A model generated the notes under the pieces. That model had not been told where the DNA came from. It searched no databases and worked only from the letters and a program-made list of their open reading frames with translations. Below are positions 28,592 through 33,997 of a DNA stretch of 33,997 nt, piece by piece (the first letter of the stretch is position 1; every line of letters begins with the position of its first letter). Origin of the DNA: Rhodospirillaceae bacterium. Its GTDB lineage: Bacteria > Pseudomonadota > Alphaproteobacteria > GCA-2731375. The stretch is from NCBI GenBank assembly GCA_002731375.1, contig PCBT01000042.1, forward strand, positions 29,681 to 63,677, in the 5' to 3' direction. The translations under genes were made by a program, and so were the position numbers.

Positions 28592-29803
28592 CTAGAACAG
28601 GTCCCGGATGGTCCGCCGGGCCAGTTGCGACATATGCACCTCGTCCGGTCCGTCAGCGACCTGGCAGAAACGAGCGGTCATATAGATATGGGACAGCGGG
28701 GTATCTTGCGTGAAGCCGGCGCCGCCATAGGCCTGGATCGCCCGGTTGGCAACGTCCAGCGCCATTTTCGGCGCGATGACCTTGACCATGGAGATATAGT
28801 CGCGCGCCTCCTTGGGGCCGTATTTGTCCATTTTGTCAGCGGCGGTCAGAACCAGCATGCGGCATTGTTCGATCTCGCAGCGGGAACGCGCGATGTCATG
28901 CTGAATGGAGGTTTTCTGGGACAGCCTTTCGCCGAACGCCTCGCGCTCCTCAACCCGGCGGCACATCAGCTCCAAACAGCGATGCGCCATGCCCACGAAC
29001 ATCATGGCATATTGGAAGCGTCCCGGCCCGAGGCGGCCTTGCGCGATCTCGAAACCCCGGCCCTCACCCAGGATCAGATTTTCTAACGGCACACGCACAT
29101 TATCGTAATGCACCTGGGCATGACCGCCCGGTGAATGCACGCCGCCAAAGACCCGCAGTGGCCGTTCCAGAATGACGCCTGGCGTATCTTTAGGCACCAG
29201 GATCATGGAGAATTGTTTGTGGCGCACGGCCTCGGTATCGGTCTTGCCCATGACCACGAAAATCTTGCACAGGGGGTTATAGGCGTTCGAGGTGAACCAC
29301 TTGCGGCCATTGATGACATATTCATCGCCGTCGCGGACGATGGTGGTTTCCAAGTTGCCCGCATCGGAGGATGCCACCGCCGGTTCCGTCATCGAGAAAG
29401 CGGAGCGGATTTTTCCGGCCAGCAGCGGCAACAACCATTTGTCCTGTTGTTCGGGCGTGCCGAATCGTGCCAGCACCTCCATATTGCCCCGGTCAGGTGC
29501 AGAGCAGTTGAAGACTTCCTGGGCCCAGGGGACCCTGGCCATATGCTCCATGATCGGGGCGAATTCCAGGTTGGAAAGGCCTGGGCTGAACTGGTCATAC
29601 TCCTTGTTCAGGAACCAGTTCCAGATGCCAGCTTCCCGGGCCTTGGCTTTCAGATCCTCGAACCACGGCGGATACTGCCAGAGGTTTTCCTGATCATCGA
29701 CCCATTCCCAATGGTCCAGTTCGCGCGGGTAGATATGCTCCTTCATGAAGACATCGACCTGCGCAATCATTTCGGCAACTTGGTCGGAATAATCTAAGTC
29801 CAT
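28592..29803 (-). CDS. Acyl-CoA dehydrogenase family protein (ACAD10/11-like)
   Basis: This 403-residue FAD enzyme introduces a double bond next to the CoA thioester of an acyl group. The features are SAFSMTEPAVASSDAGNLETTI (FAD and substrate segment), WFTSNAYNPLCKIFVVMGKT, GEGRGFEIAQGRLGPGRFQYAMM, the AYGGAGFTQDTPLSHIYMTAR segment and the C-terminal DGPDEVHMSQLARR, characteristic of the clade near ACAD10/11. It lies 59 nt after the UGSC gene on the same strand. The acyl substrate is unknown. Confidence 0.9.
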   Translation of the reverse strand: MDLDYSDQVAEMIAQVDVFMKEHIYPRELDHWEWVDDQENLWQYPPWFEDLKAKAREAGIWNWFLNKEYDQFSPGLSNLEFAPIMEHMARVPWAQEVFNCSAPDRGNMEVLARFGTPEQQDKWLLPLLAGKIRSAFSMTEPAVASSDAGNLETTIVRDGDEYVINGRKWFTSNAYNPLCKIFVVMGKTDTEAVRHKQFSMILVPKDTPGVILERPLRVFGGVHSPGGHAQVHYDNVRVPLENLILGEGRGFEIAQGRLGPGRFQYAMMFVGMAHRCLELMCRRVEEREAFGERLSQKTSIQHDIARSRCEIEQCRMLVLTAADKMDKYGPKEARDYISMVKVIAPKMALDVANRAIQAYGGAGFTQDTPLSHIYMTARFCQVADGPDEVHMSQLARRTIRDLF

Positions 29804-29862
29804 AACACTCTCCCGCTCGAATTATGTTTCCAATTTTTATGCTTATTCACTTCACTAATCCG

Positions 29863-30390
29863 TCAAGCTTGCTCCGTCAGCGCAGCGATGATCCGGTCCA
29901 CGTGGCCCTCGGCCAAGGCATGTAATTCCGCGTCCGTACGGTCCTGAATTGGATGGGGCACCCAGATGTAGGCAGGGTCGAAACCCAGCGCCTCCGACTG
30001 CACCGCCGCCGCCTCGATGAATTCGGTAGTGGCGACGCCAACGCTAGGTATGCCGCGATTTTCTAGATTCAACATATCATGCATACAGCACGATGTGCAG
30101 CTGCCTCAATCGGCAAGGCCTTCGACAACCACGTCCACTTCCTCGACGATGGCCTTTTCGATTTCCTTGGGCGCGGTCCGTGCCACGGTGGGCTTGCGGT
30201 AGCGTTTAACGGTAATGCCGCGGCCTTCCAACAGGGTGGCGAGATGTTCGACGAAGACGTCGCCGCGCACCTTGGAAATATCCAGCACCCCGACGGTCAA
30301 ACCGTCCAACGAAGTTGGGCGGGCCAAGCGCGGTTTCTCCACCGCCTCCCGCTCCCCCGTGGGGTCCAACAGGGCGTCCGCAATACTCAT
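29863..30390 (-). CDS. UGSC-family selenoprotein (in-frame TGA read as Sec95)
   Basis: The minus strand reads MSIADALLDPTGERE... to EGLAD (residues 1-94), then TGA, then GSCTSCCMHDMLNLENRG without frame change to residue 175 (TEQA) and a terminal TGA. The TGA falls exactly at the U of the U-G-S-C motif that names this (seleno)protein family. Coding similarity continues on both sides, so recoding fits better than a nonsense mutation. Sec95 and Cys98 form a U-x-x-C redox pair, with Cys101 and Cys102 close by. The N-terminal part has a Rossmann-like GLTVGVLDISKVRGDVFVE strand. The gene overlaps the thioredoxin-fused partner by ATGA. The function is unknown. SelA-D machinery should be elsewhere in the genome. 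Confidence 0.85.
30085..30104 (-). promoter_or_regulatory. Candidate stem-loop just after the Sec codon (SECIS-like position)
   Basis: On the minus strand GCAC-ATC-GTGC forms a 4-bp apical stem, extended by GCA/TGT below a three-base GCT bulge. It begins 1-8 nt after the TGA, where a bacterial SECIS is expected. The loop lacks the early G of the usual bacterial consensus, so this is only a candidate. Confidence 0.25.
30106..30108 (-). other. Recoded TGA selenocysteine codon
   Basis: The TGA stands between GLAD and GSCTSC codons in frame. It is the single internal stop of the UGSC gene, and the gene's real stop is also TGA. Confidence 0.8.
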
Positions 30391-31814
30391 GTCTTGATCT
30401 CCTTTGTGACAGGCCGGCTGGATTCGGGCGTACCGGGAGTCCAGCCGGGAATGATACCGGAAAATTTGCCCGCACCGCCGCCTGCTCGAACAATCAATAG
30501 TCCAGTGGGCAGCAGCTTCGGCACGGTCTGGCCGGCCAGTTCCGGCTTCACACCTTCGGCCATACCGTGAGCACCGCGCATGACGTCCTCTGCCGGCAGC
30601 TGCATGCGCGCCATGATTTCGGAATGGAACCGCGCCTTATCCCAGCCCCCCTGCATCAGGGTAATTTCATGCTCGGGGCACACCACTAGCAAACAATCGG
30701 GGCCGGGGATCTTGTGAATGTTATCCACGGCATGCAGAGAGGTGGCGAAGGTCTGCGCCAACTCCTCAGGCGATCGCGCCTTGTCGTCGATCACGCCCTG
30801 CAGACCATAGCCGGCAAATACGGTGACCGCGTTAGCACCCGCCTTCAAGCCGCGATCCACTGTCATTGGCTCCCAAGCGGAACCCTCCTCGTCCTCGCAG
30901 AAGCAATAACTAAGCTTGCCCGGATTGCCCAGGGTGGCCCGGTCAACACCCTGTGGCTTGCCGCCGCCAATATTGCGGACCGCCAGATTGACCGCCCGGC
31001 CAATGGTGGCGTTGGCACGGTTGCCCTGGCCCAAGGCATTGCCCTTGCCGTTCATATCGATCTGCTTGGCAATGGGACCGTTGACGATAACCACGGGGCC
31101 GACGAAGCGCGTCGTCGCCAAGGTGCCATGCAGGCAGTAATCCTCGTCCAAAACAGCCTCGATGGCGGCCAGCACCACAGGCATATAATCGGGCCGGCAG
31201 CCGGCCATCACGGCGTTGATGGCAACTTTTTCCACTGTGCAGATATCCAGGTTCGAGGGCATCAACCCCAGGACCTCATCCGCCGCACGTGTGGTGCCTT
31301 CCAACATGGCCAGGACACGTTCCTGGGTCGGCGGGACGACGGGCAGGCCGTCGCTCCAGCCCCGTTCGAAACAGGCCTCTATGGCGTCTTCCTTGGCACC
31401 AAGGGATACCAGGCGAGAAACCATGGGCGTATCGCCGTGGCGGATTTTCAGTTCCGCCAGGTAATCCTGCTCTTGATTAAGGGCGCCGCAGCCGGGCTTG
31501 AACGCGGGCAGATCCGCGCCCAGATCATCCCGACCTGTCAGGCTTTCCCACGCCACGCGGTCCCATCCGTATGTGCGCTCAACCTCCGCGCCATCCTGGA
31601 AACGCACCAACGTGGGCACGATTTCTACCTCCAGGCGGTAGGAGATATCCAGGGCCGTATCGTCGGCGACGTCCATGCCTTCAGGAAATCCGGGATCGTC
31701 CTGGCTATACACCGTCAGGCCGCCGTCGCTTTCGAGCTGCTGCAGCACCGGGGCCACCATGACGCAGGTCGGGCAGTCCCGTTTGACTATGGCGATCAAT
31801 CCATTTTCTTGCAT
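30387..31814 (-). CDS. Thioredoxin-domain fusion, large partner of the UGSC protein
   Basis: This 475-residue protein begins with a thioredoxin-like domain (about 1-95): CPTC at 14-17 and the cis-Pro in EIVPTLV (Pro67). The rest (about 130-475) starts with GWSDGLPVVPPTQERVLAML, has conserved segments VEKVAINAVMAGCRPDYMPVV and VIVNGPIAKQIDMNGKGNALG, and shows no catalytic family I can name. GGGAGAG lies upstream of the ATG. The TGA overlaps the ATG of the UGSC gene. The thioredoxin part probably recycles the U-x-x-C site of the partner; this is inference from architecture and coupling. No signal peptide is seen, so both should be cytosolic. Confidence 0.75.
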   Translation of the reverse strand: MQENGLIAIVKRDCPTCVMVAPVLQQLESDGGLTVYSQDDPGFPEGMDVADDTALDISYRLEVEIVPTLVRFQDGAEVERTYGWDRVAWESLTGRDDLGADLPAFKPGCGALNQEQDYLAELKIRHGDTPMVSRLVSLGAKEDAIEACFERGWSDGLPVVPPTQERVLAMLEGTTRAADEVLGLMPSNLDICTVEKVAINAVMAGCRPDYMPVVLAAIEAVLDEDYCLHGTLATTRFVGPVVIVNGPIAKQIDMNGKGNALGQGNRANATIGRAVNLAVRNIGGGKPQGVDRATLGNPGKLSYCFCEDEEGSAWEPMTVDRGLKAGANAVTVFAGYGLQGVIDDKARSPEELAQTFATSLHAVDNIHKIPGPDCLLVVCPEHEITLMQGGWDKARFHSEIMARMQLPAEDVMRGAHGMAEGVKPELAGQTVPKLLPTGLLIVRAGGGAGKFSGIIPGWTPGTPESSRPVTKEIKT

Positions 31815-31834
31815 TATCTTACTCTCCCGCCCGC

Positions 31835-32623
31835 CTATGGGTCCCGGCCGCCGAGGCTTTCGATCTTGTCCTGCATACGGCGCATGCCGTTCAACCAGCG
31901 TTCCAGATCGTTGGCCTTGCCATCCATCCAGGTCTGGGCGATTTCATCGGTCAAAATAAGAAAGCGTTCTTCCTCCACCGCCGTGGCCACCTGTTCGGCG
32001 ACTTCCTCCGGTTCCTTGATGGGGCCGGTAGCGGTAGCCGCGAATGGCTTTGTCACATCCCCCAGCATAGGCGTGCGCACGCCCAGCGGCGCCAGTAACG
32101 AAACCCGGATACCCTGATGATGATGGGTGATGGAAAGATACTCCGCCAGACCGACCACCGCATGTTTCGACACGGTGTAGGGTAGATTGCCGTGAGAGAT
32201 CAGAATGCCGGCCATGGATGCGGTGTGCAGCAGATAGCCGCCGCCCCGTTCGATCATGCCCGGCATCACCGCGCGGGCGGCATAGACATGGGACATGAAA
32301 TTGACCCGCCATTGATCTTCCCAGACCGACAGATCCGTATTGAGCAATTCCCGGCCCGAATTGATGCCCGCGTTGGAAAAGAAAATATCGATCGGGCCAT
32401 AGGCATCTTCCGCGGCCTTGACCAGGGCATCGATCTCGGCCTCTTCACCCACATCACAGCCGACGCCCAGACCGCCGAATTCGGCAGCCACCGCCTTGGC
32501 GCCATCACCGTTCAGATCGGCGACCACCACCTTGGCGCCGCGCGCGGCGAAGTTGCGGCAGCAGGCCGCCCCTATGCCCGAGGCGCCACCCGTTACCACC
32601 GCTACTTTATCCTTGAACTGCAT
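31835..32623 (-). CDS. Short-chain dehydrogenase/reductase
   Basis: This 262-residue NAD(P)-dependent oxidoreductase has TGGASGIGAA (cofactor), NAGINSG, the Ser in TASMAG, Tyr and Lys in YTVSKHA and LAPLGVRTPML. The ATG at 32623 gives the normal MQFKDKVAVVTGG start; a start at 32683 would add 20 unrelated residues. It is the first gene of the minus-strand operon and is followed after 20 nt by the thioredoxin-fused protein. It is therefore a candidate to supply or consume the substrate of the UGSC pair. It is divergent from the LLM gene at 32719. Confidence 0.88.
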   Translation of the reverse strand: MQFKDKVAVVTGGASGIGAACCRNFAARGAKVVVADLNGDGAKAVAAEFGGLGVGCDVGEEAEIDALVKAAEDAYGPIDIFFSNAGINSGRELLNTDLSVWEDQWRVNFMSHVYAARAVMPGMIERGGGYLLHTASMAGILISHGNLPYTVSKHAVVGLAEYLSITHHHQGIRVSLLAPLGVRTPMLGDVTKPFAATATGPIKEPEEVAEQVATAVEEERFLILTDEIAQTWMDGKANDLERWLNGMRRMQDKIESLGGRDP

Positions 32624-32718
32624 ATTTATCCCACCCGCCTGTGAATTCTCATCTAGCCTACCCCGCCCCGCTTGGGTGTACAATCAAGCCGGAAATTTTT
32701 CGAATAAAGGAAGCAGTC

Positions 32719-33681
32719 ATGAAATTTGGCGTCAGCGCACCGAACCGGGGACCGCTCTCGAACGCGGCGGATATCAAGACCATTGCCGATAAGGCCGAGG
32801 CCTTGGGCTTTACCTATCTGACCGTGTCGGATCACATCGTGGTGCCAACCGAGATAGACTCCACCTATCCCTATAGCGAAACGGGCGAATTTCCCGGCGG
32901 TGCGGGCGGCAACGTGGAAAGCATGGAACAGTTCGCCCTGCTGACCTGGCTGGCCGCCATCACCAAGGATATCCGGCTGTTGACCTCCGTCACCGTGGTG
33001 CCCCATCGCGGCCCGCTGTTCATGGCCAAGTCCCTGTCCACCATCGACAAGCTGTCGGGCGGGCGCGTCACATTCGGCTGTGGTGCCGGTTGGATGCGGG
33101 AGGAGTTCGAGGCCCTGGGCCTGCCGCCCTTCGAGGCGCGGGGCCGGGTAACGAACGAATATATCGAGGCCATTAAGGCAGTCTGGAGCCAGGACCGCCC
33201 GGTTTATGACGGCGAGTTCGTCAAATTCGACAAGATCGGCATGGACCCAAAACCAGTGCAAACGCCGCATCCGCCCATCTGGATCGGCGGCGAAAGCCTA
33301 TCCGCCATGCGCCGCACGGTGGCCATGGGCGATACCTGGTATCCCTTCGGCTCCAACCCCGCCTTCCGCATGGACAAGGTGGTGACATATCGCGCCCGTG
33401 TGGAAAAACTGCACGGTCTGGCCAATGACGTTGGCCGCGATCCCGCCTCCATCGGGCTGGCATACAACTGTGCCTTCCATTCTGAGCAGGCTGAAAAGCA
33501 CCAGGACGGCGGACGCTTGATTTTCACCGGCACAGCCGAGCAGCGCGCCGGCGACATCCGCGATTTCGCCGAGATCGGCGCCACCTCGATGATCATCAAC
33601 CTGACCGCGTTGGACCTGAACGCCATGCTGGACCGCATGGAGGATTTCGCCACCAACGTGGTGTCCGTAGTGAACAGTTAA
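32719..33681 (+). CDS. Luciferase-like (LLM) oxidoreductase, probable F420-dependent type
   Basis: This 320-residue LLM-family TIM-barrel protein has an N-terminal MKFGVSAPNRGP strand, LGFTYLTVSDHIVVP, TSVTVVPHRGPLFMAKSLSTID, SGGRVTFGCGAGWMREEFEALG and PPIWIGGESLSAMRRTVAMGDTWYP, a pattern close to F420-dependent members of the Rv2161c-like group. FMN use is equally possible in proteobacteria. The ATG is preceded by AAAGGAAG. The frame is open to 32641 but the start is fixed by that site. The TAA shares bases with the stop of the convergent YrdC-like gene. Confidence 0.87.
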   Translation: MKFGVSAPNRGPLSNAADIKTIADKAEALGFTYLTVSDHIVVPTEIDSTYPYSETGEFPGGAGGNVESMEQFALLTWLAAITKDIRLLTSVTVVPHRGPLFMAKSLSTIDKLSGGRVTFGCGAGWMREEFEALGLPPFEARGRVTNEYIEAIKAVWSQDRPVYDGEFVKFDKIGMDPKPVQTPHPPIWIGGESLSAMRRTVAMGDTWYPFGSNPAFRMDKVVTYRARVEKLHGLANDVGRDPASIGLAYNCAFHSEQAEKHQDGGRLIFTGTAEQRAGDIRDFAEIGATSMIINLTALDLNAMLDRMEDFATNVVSVVNS

Positions 33682-33997
33682 GCGGGTGGCGGTGGCAGGG
33701 TGATATCGAAGCGGCGGCGCAAGATATCGTCAATCAACTCGAAACAGGCGCCATAGCGCACGACTTCCATGTTCACCACATCCAACAAGGTGGATGAGGC
33801 CTTGTAGGGGTGATACTTGCGCAAGCCGTAGTCGACGATGACGTCTGCGATGGCTGTGATCTCCGGCTCCATATCCTCGACCCGGAACTTGGTGCCTTGC
33901 AGCGAGCGATTGGCGGAGGAGCCGAACAGCGGATGCCCCGCCGTCAGGCTTAGCCGGCTGATCGCTTCGTGAAAAGGCCCGGCGTTCATCAACAAGG
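33678..33997 (-). CDS. Sua5/YciO/YrdC domain protein, C-terminal part (cut by window edge)
   Basis: The visible 106 residues match the C-terminal half of a YrdC domain: HPLFGSSANRSLQGTKFRVEDMEPEI, then VDYGLRKYHPYKASSTLLDV, then VVRYGACFELIDDILRRRF. Members of the family bind tRNA/ATP and make threonylcarbamoyl-AMP for the tRNA t6A base, but YrdC-like paralogues of unknown function also exist. The start lies beyond position 33997. The run of Pro at the end (LPPPPA) is unremarkable. Confidence 0.75.
   Translation of the reverse strand, partial: LLMNAGPFHEAISRLSLTAGHPLFGSSANRSLQGTKFRVEDMEPEITAIADVIVDYGLRKYHPYKASSTLLDVVNMEVVRYGACFELIDDILRRRFDITLPPPPA

Noticed and set aside
29863-30084. Separate 73-residue protein starting at MHDML
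   Set aside because: It is the in-frame continuation of the UGSC protein. No ribosome binding site precedes the ATG, and the conserved GSCTSCC codons lie before it.
30714-32117. 467-residue + strand frame
   Set aside because: It is antisense to the thioredoxin-fused protein and the SDR, both with clear motifs.

Overview
The window reads as chromosomal DNA from a GC-rich alphaproteobacterium, probably of the Rhodospirillales type and plausibly marine. This rests on base composition, on tight operons with ATGA/GTGA overlaps, and on family content: CaiB-type CoA transferase, HyuA/HyuB, LLM oxidoreductases, a Cya-type cyclase, an EF-G-like factor and SMP-30. No rRNA, tRNA, CRISPR array, phage gene or transposase was seen. 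The species assignment is inference.

Layout: (1) 1-3000: a histidine-kinase remnant, then aspC-like aminotransferase and a ketopantoate-reductase-family gene overlapping by 4 nt. (2) 3000-3373: a non-coding stretch full of palindromes. (3) 3374-10002, all +: EF-G-like GTPase, two tandem 2-keto-4-pentenoate hydratase paralogues, msrP, a HAD hydrolase and a class III CoA transferase. (4) 10015-12625: a decayed zone (HIT-family pseudogene, a zinc-ribbon membrane ORF without a start codon), then a COG3146-type acyltransferase and a RidA protein on the minus strand. (5) 12720-21393: eleven closely packed + strand genes: cyclase, agmatine-deiminase-like protein, TenA, SDR, CMD-family protein, a small two-helix membrane protein, peptide deformylase, methyltransferase, sulfurtransferase, M24 peptidase and a maleate-isomerase/EutA-like protein. 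(6) 21390-26711 on the minus strand: LLM oxidoreductase, hyuA, hyuB, bcp. (7) 26823-27752 +: SMP-30 lactonase. (8) 27757-32623 on the minus strand: SDR, thioredoxin-fused large protein, UGSC protein, acyl-CoA dehydrogenase, tyrosine phosphatase. (9) An LLM oxidoreductase (+) and a partial YrdC/Sua5 domain (minus) at the right edge.

The most important observation is in region 8. Two apparently separate minus-strand ORFs are one gene interrupted by an in-frame TGA exactly at the U of a U-G-S-C motif. The gene is therefore best read as a selenocysteine-containing UGSC-family protein (complement 29863-30390, Sec at residue 95). It overlaps by ATGA with a 475-residue protein carrying an N-terminal CPTC thioredoxin domain. 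The two look like a redox pair inside an operon with a dehydrogenase/reductase, an acyl-CoA dehydrogenase and a phosphatase.

Other points worth following: an agmatine-deiminase homologue whose catalytic His and Asp are Gln and Asn; a class III cyclase with Asn at one metal-binding Asp; a kinase remnant joining sensor sequence directly to the last ATPase motif; and several convergent gene pairs that share stop-codon bases.
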